A stretch of 64,000 nt of DNA from assembly GCF_001519075.1 (NCBI RefSeq), contig NZ_KQ954246.1, positions 372,001 through 436,000 of the forward strand. The letters run 5' to 3'. The notes under the pieces were generated by a model. The model was not told where the DNA came from. It saw only the letters and a program-made list of their open reading frames with translations, and did no database searches. Positions 35,300 to 44,146 of the stretch are shown here, piece by piece; position 1 is the stretch's first letter, and each line of letters begins with the position of its first letter. Source of the stretch: Novosphingobium fuchskuhlense (GTDB lineage: Bacteria; Pseudomonadota; Alphaproteobacteria; Sphingomonadales; Sphingomonadaceae). The translations under genes were made by a program, and so were the position numbers.

Positions 35300-35786
35300 G
35301 GGGCCTCACGGCCTCGCTCACGCCGCCGAGGTCGCGGCTGACCATGAAGGTCGTCATTGTGCCGTCTGCGGTGGTGAGCCGGATCGTGCCGCCGGTGGAG
35401 CTGCCGTCGGGGTAGAACACAATTCGCCGCGGTGTCATCTCGATGCGCGTAATTGCCGGGGAGAGCAGGCTGCCTGCGGTCTGGCTTCCTGCAGGCGCGG
35501 CGGTCGCGACGGTTTCTGCACCGCTGCTGGTCTTGTCCTGCGCCACGGTCACGCCGGTTCCGCGCGCGGTTGTCTCCAGTACGAAAGGCTGGTTGTAGCG
35601 CAGCGCATTGGCCCGCGCGGCAAGCAGGATGCGCGTCTGTTCGCTGCGCGCCGCGCGGGCAAGAATGGCCGTGCGGGCGCGGTCCACCGCCGGAAACGCA
35701 AGGCCCGCCAGCAGCGCGACAATCGCCAGCACGACGAGTGCTTCGAGCAGCGTGAAGCCTGCGTTTCGGGTCCGGCGGCTCTGCAT
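35292..35786 (-). CDS. gspH: Type II secretion minor pseudopilin GspH
   Basis: 164 residues from ATG 35786. Prepilin motif NAGFTLLEALVVLAIVALLA; then AARSEQTRILLAARANALRY and the GspH/FimT-type C-terminus RIVFYPDGSSTGGTIRL. It starts two bases after the gspG stop. It joins the tip complex to the major pseudopilin GspG. Confidence 0.88.
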   Translation of the reverse strand: MQSRRTRNAGFTLLEALVVLAIVALLAGLAFPAVDRARTAILARAARSEQTRILLAARANALRYNQPFVLETTARGTGVTVAQDKTSSGAETVATAAPAGSQTAGSLLSPAITRIEMTPRRIVFYPDGSSTGGTIRLTTADGTMTTFMVSRDLGGVSEAVRPHA

Positions 35787-35788
35787 GA

Positions 35789-36208
35789 TTACCAGTTGCC
35801 GATGTCTTTGGCTTCGCCGGTGCCGCCCTCGGCATCGTCCGATCCCAGCGTGTAAACGTCGATTTCGCCGTGCTTGCCGGGATTGGTGTAGTGGTAGGGA
35901 TGCTGCCACGGATCGGTCAGTCCGGATGCGCTGGGCAGGTAGGGCCCGCGCCAGCTCGGCATCTGGGCCGGCTGGGTCATCAGCGCCTGAAGCCCTTCCT
36001 CGTTGGTCGGGTAGCGGCCCGCATCGAGCCGCAACAGCTTGAGCGCGGCATCGATGTTCTTGACCTGCACCGCCGCGCTCTCGCTTTTCGAGCTGCCGAG
36101 ATACTTGATCACCTGCGGACCGACGATCGCATAGAGCAGGCCGAGGATGGCAAGGACGACGAGCAGTTCGAGCAAGGTGAAACCGTTGCGCTTGCGGGGC
36201 CCGCGCAT
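35789..36208 (-). CDS. gspG: Type II secretion major pseudopilin GspG
   Basis: 139 residues from ATG 36208, which has GGAG eight bases upstream and gives a normal short leader (MRGPRKRNG before FTLLELLVVLAILGLLYAIV). An ATG at 36280, two bases before the gspF stop, would add 24 Pro/Ser-rich residues and cannot be excluded. The globular domain has the GspG pattern DAALKLLRLDAGRYPTNEEG, LQALMTQP, WRGPYLP and DPWQHPYHYTNPGKHGEIDV with the calcium-site region near DDAEGGTGE. It polymerises into the pseudopilus. Confidence 0.95.
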   Translation of the reverse strand: MRGPRKRNGFTLLELLVVLAILGLLYAIVGPQVIKYLGSSKSESAAVQVKNIDAALKLLRLDAGRYPTNEEGLQALMTQPAQMPSWRGPYLPSASGLTDPWQHPYHYTNPGKHGEIDVYTLGSDDAEGGTGEAKDIGNW

Positions 36209-36281
36209 GCGTGAGCTCCGCGCGGCCGGTGCGCTGGGGCTGGGGCTCGGGCTGCCGGTGACGGGTGCGTTGTTTTCCATT

Positions 36282-37499
36282 TTACTGTGCCACTGCCAAA
36301 TCGTTGAAGCCGAGGATCGCCGACATGATCGAGGCGACCATTGCCGCCACACCCACCCCGAGGCCGACGACGATCGTCGGGGTGGCAATGGCGATGATCC
36401 GGTCCAGCCGCACTTTGACGTCGCGGTCAAGGACTGTTGCGAGGCGGCCGAGCATGGGGCCGAGCTGCGAGGTTTCCTCGCCGGTGCGCACGAAACTCAT
36501 GGCGAGGGTCGGCAGGATGCGTCGCTCGGCCAGCGGGGCTGTCAGCCCGCCGCCCTGCCGCACGATATCGACCACTTCGCCCAGGCTTGTGTTCATGTAC
36601 CGGTTCGTCACGGTGCGGCGCGCCAGCGCCATCGCGCTCGGCAGCGGAACTCCGCCATCGATCAGCGCGCCGAGGCTGCGGGCAAAACGCACCGTCTCGA
36701 TATTGCGGAGGAGCGGCCCGAGTTGCGGCACATCAAGCATCTGCCGGTCGAGCCATGCCTTGCTGGCCGGGCTTGAAAGCGCCTGGCGCAGCGCGAAGCC
36801 GCCGGCGACAAGAGTGCCCAGGATATAAAGGCCATTGGCCCGTACGAACTTGCTGGCCGACATCACCGCCACTGATGAGGCCGGCAGTGAGCCAGCCGGA
36901 GCCGAGGCGAACAGCGTTTCGAACTGCGGGACGACGAATAGCAGCATCAGCAGGATCACACCGACCGCGACGACCGTCAGTGCGACCGGATAGGTCATCG
37001 CGGCGGAGACCTGCCGGCGCTGCTCGTCGGCCTGTTCGAGCATCTGCGCGAGACGCGCCAGCGCAAGGCCGAGTTCGCCATTGGCCTCTCCGGCTTCCGC
37101 CATGGCCGGGGCAAGCCCGGGGAACAGCCCGGGCTGATCGAGCAGCGCGCCCGAGAGCGGACGGCCCTCGCGCACGGCCGCGAGCACATCGGCAAGGCGC
37201 TGGCGCAGCGGCGGCACGGCGATATTATCGACCGCAATCGACAAGGCCCGGTCCAGCGGCAGTCCGGCTTGCAGCAGCACCCCCAGTTCGGCGAAGAAGC
37301 CGGTGATCTGGCGGCGCCACTTCTTTTCCGCGCCGCGTGCGGCACGGACCTTGGCGCTGCCCTTCTGCTCGGTGACTTCGATCGGGCGCAGGCCCGACTT
37401 GCGCATGCTGGCAATCGCATCCTCGCGCGTTGCAGCCTCAAGCTGGCCGGCGACCGCGCCGCCGCTGCTCGCCAGCGCCCGGTACTGGAATGTCGCCAT
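36282..37499 (-). CDS. gspF: Type II secretion inner-membrane platform protein GspF
   Basis: 405 residues from ATG 37499, seven bases after gspE. Two T2SSF domains are visible: FFAELGVLLQAGLPLDRALS near residue 70 and FARSLGALIDGGVPLPSAMA near 270. There are three membrane segments (ALTVVAVGVILLMLLFVVP, LYILGTLVAGGFALRQ and the C-terminal one). It is the polytopic core on which the pseudopilus assembles. Confidence 0.95.
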   Translation of the reverse strand: MATFQYRALASSGGAVAGQLEAATREDAIASMRKSGLRPIEVTEQKGSAKVRAARGAEKKWRRQITGFFAELGVLLQAGLPLDRALSIAVDNIAVPPLRQRLADVLAAVREGRPLSGALLDQPGLFPGLAPAMAEAGEANGELGLALARLAQMLEQADEQRRQVSAAMTYPVALTVVAVGVILLMLLFVVPQFETLFASAPAGSLPASSVAVMSASKFVRANGLYILGTLVAGGFALRQALSSPASKAWLDRQMLDVPQLGPLLRNIETVRFARSLGALIDGGVPLPSAMALARRTVTNRYMNTSLGEVVDIVRQGGGLTAPLAERRILPTLAMSFVRTGEETSQLGPMLGRLATVLDRDVKVRLDRIIAIATPTIVVGLGVGVAAMVASIMSAILGFNDLAVAQ

Positions 37500-37505
37500 C
37501 GCGCG

Positions 37506-39221
37506 TCAGTCCTCGCTCGCGACGCGCAGCACTTCCTCAAGCGCGGTCAAGCCCCTGCGCGCCTTCGCAATGCCATCGGCGCGCAGGGTCCCGTAGCCGG
37601 CGCGCGCCGCCTGTTCGGCAATTGCGCGGGTATCGGCCCGGCGGAGGATGAGCGCCGAAATGTCGCGGTCGATGCGGATGAACTCGAAGACCGCCATGCG
37701 CCCGGCATAGCCCGAACCCTTGCAGCGCGGGCATCCGACCGGACGGTAGAACGTGTCGTGCCCGCTGCCCTGATGCGCGATACCCAGCCGCTCGAGCAGT
37801 GCGGGATCGGCCTCGTAGGGCTCGCGGCAGTGCGGGCACAGCCGCCGCACCAGCCGCTGCGCGAGCACGCCGGTCAGCACGGAGGACAGCAGGAACGGCT
37901 CCACGCCCATGTCGAGCAGGCGTGTGACGGCGCCTGCCGCGGTGTTGGTGTGCAGCGTGGAGAGGATCATGTGGCCGGTGAGTGCGGCCTGCACGGCGAT
38001 CTGTGCGGTCTCCGTATCGCGGATTTCGCCGACCATCATCACGTCCGGGTCCTGGCGCAGGAACGAGCGCAGCGCGGTCGAGAAGGTATAGCCGATGGTC
38101 GGATTGATCTGGCTCTGGACGACGCCGGGCAGCCGGTACTCGATCGGGTCCTCGATTGTCGTCAGCTTGCGATCCGGCGCGTTAAGGTGCGCGAGCGCCG
38201 CATAGAGCGTGGTCGTCTTGCCCGAACCGGTCGGCCCGGTCACCAGCATGATGCCGTGCGGTTGGGCGAGGGCTGCAAGGAATTGCGCTTCGAGGTCAGG
38301 ATCGAAGCCGAGTGTCTTCGGATCGAGCGAGAGGTTCGAGCGGTCGAGAATGCGCATCACCACGCTCTCGCCGTGGATCGAGGGCGCCGTCGCGACACGC
38401 AAGTCGATCTCGTGCCCGCGTACGGTCAACCGCAGACGCCCGTCCTGCGGGAGGCGACGCTCGGCAATGTTGAGATTGGCCATCACCTTGATTCGGCTGA
38501 CGATGGGCGCGCGCATGGCAGCGGGCTTGGCAGGCATTTCGCGCAGCATGCCGTCGATGCGGAAACGCACGGCCAGGCGGTCGTCGGTCGGCTCGAGGTG
38601 GATGTCCGAGGCCCGGGCATCGACGGCATCCGCGATCAGGCGGTTGACCGCACGGATGACCGGCGCATCGCTGACGAGGTCCTTGAGCCGCTCGAGATCG
38701 GCATCGTCGATCTCGTCCTCGACCTGGTCGGCGGGCTCGGCCCGGTACAGGCGGTCGATTGCTGCGTCGATATCGCCGCCACGCGCGATGACGCGCGTGA
38801 CCGGATGTCCGGTGGCGAAGGCAAGGCCCGAGACCGCATCATGATCGAGCGGATTGGCCAGCGCCACGACCACGCGGCCCTTGTCGAGCCACAGCGGCAG
38901 GGCGCGGCGGTCATGCAGGAAGGCCTGCGAGATGTTGGGAACGGCCAGTGCCTCGGTGGGGAAGCGCTCGGGCTCGATCACCGGCAGATCGAGCGCAGCG
39001 CCCAGCGCGCGGGCCAGTGCATCCTCCGAAATAAGACCGAGGCGTGTAACAATCTTTTCGAGCGTTTCGCCGGTCTCGGCCTCGACAAGGCGGGCGCGGG
39101 CAAGAGAATCATCCGCGAGCCCCGCCGATCGCAGCACTGCCGGAAGGTCAGGAATCAGGCCTTCGGCCGCCTCACGGGAAGTCCTGGCATGACGCTGAGC
39201 GGGATCGGTCGACGATGGCAT
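37506..39221 (-). CDS. gspE: Type II secretion ATPase GspE
   Basis: 571 residues from ATG 39221; a GTG at 39245 would add eight. N1E-like region (LGLISEDALARALGAALDLP), then Walker A GPTGSGKTT, Asp box (TTIEDPIEYRLPGVVQSQIN), Walker B DVMMVGEIRD and His box TGHMILSTLHTNTA. A four-Cys zinc module near the C-terminus has the pairs CPHC and CPRC about 40 residues apart. It powers pseudopilus assembly. First gene of the leftward operon, divergent from the TpsB gene. Confidence 0.95.
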   Translation of the reverse strand: MPSSTDPAQRHARTSREAAEGLIPDLPAVLRSAGLADDSLARARLVEAETGETLEKIVTRLGLISEDALARALGAALDLPVIEPERFPTEALAVPNISQAFLHDRRALPLWLDKGRVVVALANPLDHDAVSGLAFATGHPVTRVIARGGDIDAAIDRLYRAEPADQVEDEIDDADLERLKDLVSDAPVIRAVNRLIADAVDARASDIHLEPTDDRLAVRFRIDGMLREMPAKPAAMRAPIVSRIKVMANLNIAERRLPQDGRLRLTVRGHEIDLRVATAPSIHGESVVMRILDRSNLSLDPKTLGFDPDLEAQFLAALAQPHGIMLVTGPTGSGKTTTLYAALAHLNAPDRKLTTIEDPIEYRLPGVVQSQINPTIGYTFSTALRSFLRQDPDVMMVGEIRDTETAQIAVQAALTGHMILSTLHTNTAAGAVTRLLDMGVEPFLLSSVLTGVLAQRLVRRLCPHCREPYEADPALLERLGIAHQGSGHDTFYRPVGCPRCKGSGYAGRMAVFEFIRIDRDISALILRRADTRAIAEQAARAGYGTLRADGIAKARRGLTALEEVLRVASED

Positions 39222-39323
39222 AGTGCCGGAAAACCTCGGGTACACGGACTACTCGGCTTTAGCACGTCCATTCGTTCGCGCCTATCTATGCGCGCTGTGT
39301 GACAAAATGGTTTCCACCTCCGG

Positions 39324-39343
39324 ACGGACTGTTCCTCGTCCGT
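39324..39343. promoter_or_regulatory. Inverted repeat in the divergent gspE/tpsB promoter region
   Basis: ACGGAC (39324-39329) and GTCCGT (39338-39343) are perfect arms around eight bases. It lies about midway between the divergent starts at 39221 and 39480, so a dimeric regulator there could control both export systems. No canonical Pho box was recognised by eye in this region. Confidence 0.35.
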
Positions 39344-39479
39344 AATGGATCTAATCAGGACGTGAGCCACACAAATTTCCCACATCCGGACATTGAAGGA
39401 GGTCAGTCTCAAAAATTTCACATTGGGAGACCATTCGGCACGTGGGGAATCAGCGGCGGCATCCCGCCATGCGAGGAAC

Positions 39480-41135
39480 ATGACATCTTTCGGGTACCTG
39501 GGGGCGCGGTCGGGCGCTTGGCTGCCGCGCGTGGCTGCAGTGGCGCTTGTCGCGTCCGGCGTGCCGGTGCGTGCGCAGGAAGCGGCACCCGGGGCTCCGG
39601 CTGCGGACACCTTCCTGATCGACGCGATCGAGGTCAGTGGTGCCAAGATCCTGAGCCCTGACGACATCGAGAACATCGTCTATCGTTTCACCGGCGAGAA
39701 GCGGACGTCCGCCGATATCGAGGCTGCGCGCAAGGCGTTGCAGGATGCCTATGCGGCGCGCGGATATGAAGCTGCAGTGGTCGAGGTGCCGCCGCAGGAC
39801 CAGGCGCATCTGGCCAACGGCATCATCCAGATCCGCGTGCTGGAAGCACCGGTTGGCGAAGTGCGCGTCGCGGGTGCCAAGCATCATTCGACCGAAACGG
39901 TGGTCAAGCAGCTGCCCGCGCTGGCGGCCGGCTCGCCGATCAACCTCAAGGATCTGCAGGCCCAGCTGGCGCAGGCCAACCGCATTCCTGACCGCACCGT
40001 CACGCCCTCGTTCAAGCCCAGCAAGACCGAAGGCGCGATCGATGTCGAACTGAAGGTCAAGGACAGCTTTCCGGTGCACGGCTCGGTGGAGCTGAACAAC
40101 GACAACAGCCCCAACACCGACCGTCTGCGGCTTGCCGCCTCGCTGCGCTACACCAATCTGTGGGGCGTCGGGCACACGATCTCGGGCTCCTACATCGTTG
40201 CCCCGCGCGACCGCCGGCAGACCGAGGTGTTTTCCGGTTCCTACAATGCGCCGATCCTCGGCACCCCGTGGACGCTTGTGCTGTTCGGTTTCAAGTCCAA
40301 CAGCAACATCGCCGCGCTCGGCGGTACGCAGGTGCTGGGCAACGGCTATCAGGTTGGTGCCCGCGCGATCTACCGGCTGGCGGGCGAGAAGACCGACCAG
40401 TCCTTCTCGATCGGACTCGATTACAAGGACTTCAAACAGAATATCGTCCTCAAGGACAATTCGGTCACGAAGTCTCCGATCCGCTACATTCCGCTTACGC
40501 TGGGCTATACCTGGGCGCGGGCTGGCGACACGACGCAGGTCGATTTCAGCGTCAATGCCACGCTCGGCCTGCGCGTGATCCGCCGCTTCCAGTGCGTGGC
40601 CGACGGGCAGGGGGGCTGCTCGATCGAGGACCAGTTCAGCCTGCGCGACTATCAGTCGCGCGAGAATTTCGCGCATATCAATGCCGATTTCACCTATACG
40701 CGCCTGATCGCCGACGACATCAGCCTGATCTTCAAGCTCGCAGGGCAATATGCCGACAGCCACCTTGTCTCGAACGAGCAGTTCGGCATCGGCGGCGAAG
40801 GTTCGGTGCGGGGCTACTTCCAGTCCGAAGCGGTCGGGGATCGCGGCTATGCCGGCACGTTCCAGATCGACGGGCCATCGCTGGCCGGCAGCCTGCCCGA
40901 TTTCGTCGGTGAGCTTCGGCCTTACGCCTTCGTCGATTACGGGCTTGTGGGGATCATCAACCCGCTGACCGATCAACGCGCCCGCTTCGGCGAGGCGAGC
41001 GTGGGTGGCGGCCTCAGGCTGCGCCTGTTCAAGCACCTCGTCGGCGGCCTGACCGTCGGCGTTCCACTGACAACTTTGTCCGATTCCGAACGCGGCAAGG
41101 CCCGCGTCGTCTTTACAGCCAGGGGCGAATTCTGA
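39480..41135 (+). CDS. TpsB-type two-partner secretion transporter (ShlB/FhaC/HecB family)
   Basis: 551 residues from ATG 39480, with GAGGA just upstream. Signal peptide to GVPVRAQ. POTRA-type domains cover about 45-200 (FLIDAIEVSGAKILSPDDIE; VGEVRVAGAKHHS). The rest is a 16-strand-type Omp85/TpsB barrel with the loop-6 motif IGGEGSVRGYF, and it ends in Phe. It should export the giant TpsA protein at 46102. Its stop overlaps the start of the next gene (TGATG), tying it to an ExbB-like protein, which is not part of classical two-partner systems. Confidence 0.92.
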   Translation: MTSFGYLGARSGAWLPRVAAVALVASGVPVRAQEAAPGAPAADTFLIDAIEVSGAKILSPDDIENIVYRFTGEKRTSADIEAARKALQDAYAARGYEAAVVEVPPQDQAHLANGIIQIRVLEAPVGEVRVAGAKHHSTETVVKQLPALAAGSPINLKDLQAQLAQANRIPDRTVTPSFKPSKTEGAIDVELKVKDSFPVHGSVELNNDNSPNTDRLRLAASLRYTNLWGVGHTISGSYIVAPRDRRQTEVFSGSYNAPILGTPWTLVLFGFKSNSNIAALGGTQVLGNGYQVGARAIYRLAGEKTDQSFSIGLDYKDFKQNIVLKDNSVTKSPIRYIPLTLGYTWARAGDTTQVDFSVNATLGLRVIRRFQCVADGQGGCSIEDQFSLRDYQSRENFAHINADFTYTRLIADDISLIFKLAGQYADSHLVSNEQFGIGGEGSVRGYFQSEAVGDRGYAGTFQIDGPSLAGSLPDFVGELRPYAFVDYGLVGIINPLTDQRARFGEASVGGGLRLRLFKHLVGGLTVGVPLTTLSDSERGKARVVFTARGEF

Positions 41136-42907
41136 TGCACACCAGCACCTTGCGGCCTGTTTTGAAGGCCTTCTTCGCGCTCCTCGTCCTCGCCATGGGG
41201 ACCTGGGCGTCACCGGCGGCGGCCTGGTGGCAGAAGGATTGGGCCTATCGCAAGGCGGTGACGATCGACACCAGCCCGAGCGGCGTGAACGTGAGCGGCC
41301 CGATCGGCCGCACGCTGGTGCTGGTGCGCCTGCACAGCGGCAACTTCACTTTCACCGATGCGCTCGAGAACGGGGCGGATATCCGCTTCGTCGACAGCGA
41401 CGACAAGAACCCGCTGCCCTACCACATCGAGAGCTATGACTCGAAGAACGGCGTTGCCACGGTGTGGGTCAGCCTGCCGGTGCTGAACGGCGGCGAGAAG
41501 AAGCAGATCTGGCTCTATTTCGGCAATAAGAACGCGCCCGTCGGCGAAGACGTCAAGGGCAGCTTCGACCCCGATTACACGCTGGCCTACCACTTCTCCG
41601 AAGGCCCGGGCCAGCCGACCGAAGACAAGACCGCCAACGGCAACAACGCGACCAACGCGCCCGCGGGCGTCGAGGACAGCGCGATCGTGGGTCATGGCGG
41701 CCACTTTGTCGGCCAGGGCGGGATCATCATCAACGACACGCCCTCACTCGCGATGACGCCCGGCGCACCGTTCACCTTCACCGCGTGGGTGAAGCCGGAC
41801 AACCTCACCGGCGACCAGCAGCTGTTTTCGCGCGGCGGCATGGTGATCGGCATCAATGCCGGCGTGCCCTACGTCGCGGTCGGCAGCGGCCGTGCGCAGG
41901 CAACGGCGGCAGTCAAGCAGGGCGACTGGACGCATGTCGGCGTCGTCGCCGATGGCACCACCCTCAAGATCTACGTCAACGGCGTCGAGGCCGGCGCGGT
42001 CTCGGTCGCGCTGCCGGCGATTGCCGGGCCGATCACCATCGGCGGCACGCTGGTCGGCTCGCTCGACGAAGTGCGCCTGTCGAAGTCGGCGCGTCCGGCG
42101 GCGATGCTGCTCGCCATGGCGAACGCGGAAGGTCCCTCGACCAAGCTCGTCGGCGTGTCCGACACGGCTGAAAAGCAGGGCGGCGGCGGCGGTGTGCTGT
42201 TCTTCATCGTCAGCAAGCTCGAGCCGATCGACGCCGGCGTGATCGGCCTGTGCATGATCCTGCTGACCATGGCGGTCACGCTGATGGTCAACAAGATCCG
42301 CTACCTCAATGCGGCCGCCAAGGGGAACAAGCAGTTCTTCGAGCGCTTCAACGCGATGCACGAAGAACTCGTTCCCCTCGCCAAGGTGCAGGGCATCACC
42401 GAGCCTGAGGTGGCGTTCATCAAGAAGGCCTCGCCGCTCGCCCGCCTTTACGAGATGGGCATCGCCGAGCTTGACGTGCGCCGCAACCAGAACGCCACGC
42501 GTCCGCTTTCGGGCGAAGCGGTGGAAGCCATGCGCGCCGCGGTGGACGCGGTCTATGTCGAAGAGAACCAGAAGCTCGACGCGCTGATGGTGATCCTGAC
42601 CATCGCGATCTCGGGCGGTCCGTTCATCGGTCTGCTCGGCACCGTGATCGGCGTCATGACCGTGTTCGGCGGCGTGGCGATGGCGGGCGACGTGAACGTG
42701 AACGCGATCGCGCCGGGTATCGCCGCGGCGCTGCTCGCCACCATCGCCGGCCTTGCCTGCGCCATCCCCGCGCTGTTCGGCTACAACTACCTCAATGGAC
42801 GGATCACCGCGCTGGCCGACCAGATGCGCGTGTTCATCGACCGTCTGATCACCCGTCTCGCGGAAATGCAGGCCGATGCGGCCTATGCCCGCGAAGCCGC
42901 TGAATAA
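41135..42907 (+). CDS. ExbB/TolQ proton-channel protein with N-terminal DUF2341 and LamG-like modules
   Basis: 590 residues. Signal peptide (FFALLVLAMGTWASPAAAWW), then a DUF2341-type domain (about 40-145; WAYRKAVTIDTS, VWVSLPVLNGGEKKQIWLYF), a concanavalin-A/LamG-like jelly-roll (about 150-330; FTFTAWVKPDNL, DWTHVGVVADGTTLKIYVNG), and a C-terminal MotA/TolQ/ExbB channel (about 350-590; GGPFIGLLGTVIGVMTVFGG; IAPGIAAALLATIAGLACAI). Plain ExbB is about 240 residues, so more than half the protein is a periplasmic addition that may bind sugar or protein. It is followed by exbD after 12 bases. The channel should use the proton gradient to drive TonB. Confidence 0.92.
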   Translation: MHTSTLRPVLKAFFALLVLAMGTWASPAAAWWQKDWAYRKAVTIDTSPSGVNVSGPIGRTLVLVRLHSGNFTFTDALENGADIRFVDSDDKNPLPYHIESYDSKNGVATVWVSLPVLNGGEKKQIWLYFGNKNAPVGEDVKGSFDPDYTLAYHFSEGPGQPTEDKTANGNNATNAPAGVEDSAIVGHGGHFVGQGGIIINDTPSLAMTPGAPFTFTAWVKPDNLTGDQQLFSRGGMVIGINAGVPYVAVGSGRAQATAAVKQGDWTHVGVVADGTTLKIYVNGVEAGAVSVALPAIAGPITIGGTLVGSLDEVRLSKSARPAAMLLAMANAEGPSTKLVGVSDTAEKQGGGGGVLFFIVSKLEPIDAGVIGLCMILLTMAVTLMVNKIRYLNAAAKGNKQFFERFNAMHEELVPLAKVQGITEPEVAFIKKASPLARLYEMGIAELDVRRNQNATRPLSGEAVEAMRAAVDAVYVEENQKLDALMVILTIAISGGPFIGLLGTVIGVMTVFGGVAMAGDVNVNAIAPGIAAALLATIAGLACAIPALFGYNYLNGRITALADQMRVFIDRLITRLAEMQADAAYAREAAE

Positions 42908-42919
42908 GGAACCAGGACC

Positions 42920-43327
42920 ATGCAGGCAGGTGGCGGCCGCAAGGCCTACGACGATATCAACATCACCCCGATGCTCGACCTTGCGTACGTGCTTCTGGTG
43001 ATCTTCATCCTCATGGCCACGGCTTCGGTGCAGGGCATCAAGGTCGATTTGCCCAAGGCAAGCTCGGCCAAGAGCCTCGTCCAGCCCAAGACCATAGCCC
43101 TGACCGTCAACGATCAGGGCCAGATCTTCATGGATGCCTTCCCGGTGACGCTGCCCGATCTGGAGACGCGTCTGCGCAATGCCAAGGCCTCTAACCCCGA
43201 TGTGCCGATCGTGCTGAAGGGCGACACCACCACGCAGTATGGCAAGATCATGGAAGTGCTCGACCTGTGCCGCCGGCTCGACCTGTCGAAGGTCGGTCTG
43301 GTGACCGGCAAGCCCACCGGTTCGTGA
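42920..43327 (+). CDS. exbD: ExbD/TolR-family biopolymer transport protein
   Basis: 135 residues from ATG 42920, after CAGGACC. A short cytoplasmic start leads into one membrane helix with the essential Asp (NITPMLDLAYVLLVIFILMA, Asp20), then a periplasmic domain with VPIVLKGDTTTQYGKIMEVL. It forms the proton channel with the preceding ExbB-like protein. It is probably specific to this locus, since the TonB gene follows 32 bases later. Confidence 0.93.
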   Translation: MQAGGGRKAYDDINITPMLDLAYVLLVIFILMATASVQGIKVDLPKASSAKSLVQPKTIALTVNDQGQIFMDAFPVTLPDLETRLRNAKASNPDVPIVLKGDTTTQYGKIMEVLDLCRRLDLSKVGLVTGKPTGS

Positions 43328-43359
43328 GCCGCAGCAAGGTCGTCTGAAACCCATCCGCC

Positions 43360-44091
43360 ATGGCCAGCAGCCCCGCCACTCCTGATCCGGTCAAGCCTGC
43401 GTTCAATCCGAACGAGAAGGTTTCGCTGAAGATCCGCCTGATCCAACTTGGCGCGGTGCTTGCGGCGCTGGCGCTTGGCTACTGGATCTATGGCATCGTG
43501 ACCGAAGTGCCGGGGGTGAAGGTGGAACAGGCGCCGCCGCAGACGGTGGACATGCTGCCGCCTCCGCCGCCGCCCCCGCCGCCTCCACCCCCGCCGCCGG
43601 ATCAACCGCCCCCGCCGGACGCCAAGCCCGATCCGATGCCCAACCCCGAACCCGCACCCGCGCCAGACCAGCCTGCGCCGATGAAGATCGACGGTCCCGC
43701 CCAGGCCGGGACCGACGCCTTCGGCATGAGCGCCGGCAAGGGCGGCGGCATGGGCGGCGGTGGCAGCAACGGCACCTGCCTTGCCCCGCCGTGCGGTGGT
43801 GGCGGTTCGCCGATCGCGACCGGCTTCTACACGCGCTATCTCAGCTCCGCATTGCAGGAGCGGGTGGAGAACAACGACAAGATCAACCGCCAGATCTTCA
43901 GCGCGGATTTCGCGGTGACGATCAGCCCCGGCGGGCAGGTCACTGCGGTCCAGTTGCTGCGGTCCAGCGGCAATTCGAAGCGCGATCAGCTTCTGCTGGC
44001 AGCGCTGCAATCCATCCGCGGGCTGGATGCACCGCCCGCCTCGTTCCGCTTTCCGCAGAAGATAACCGTCCGGGGCAGCCGTGGCTTCTGA
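43360..44091 (+). CDS. tonB: TonB-family energy transducer
   Basis: 243 residues. N-terminal membrane anchor (IQLGAVLAALALGYWIYGIV, about residues 28-48), a long proline run (about 66-110, with 14 consecutive Pro) spanning the periplasm, a Gly-rich hinge with a Cys pair (TCLAPPCGG), and a C-terminal domain (about 150-243; FAVTISPGGQVTAVQLLRSS, RFPQKITVR). It should connect the ExbB/ExbD motor to an outer-membrane protein, perhaps one encoded in the same run of genes. The btu genes of the window lie far away and would normally use a housekeeping TonB. Confidence 0.9.
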   Translation: MASSPATPDPVKPAFNPNEKVSLKIRLIQLGAVLAALALGYWIYGIVTEVPGVKVEQAPPQTVDMLPPPPPPPPPPPPPPDQPPPPDAKPDPMPNPEPAPAPDQPAPMKIDGPAQAGTDAFGMSAGKGGGMGGGGSNGTCLAPPCGGGGSPIATGFYTRYLSSALQERVENNDKINRQIFSADFAVTISPGGQVTAVQLLRSSGNSKRDQLLLAALQSIRGLDAPPASFRFPQKITVRGSRGF

Positions 44092-44146
44092 GCCTCGCCT
44101 TTCTGTCGCCTCGGTTTCAGGCACCTTGCAAGAATGGAGTTTCGTG

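Noticed and set aside
43558..43625. GC-rich simple repeat of CCG/CCGCC units
   Set aside because: It is the codon pattern of the proline run in TonB, not an independent repeat element.
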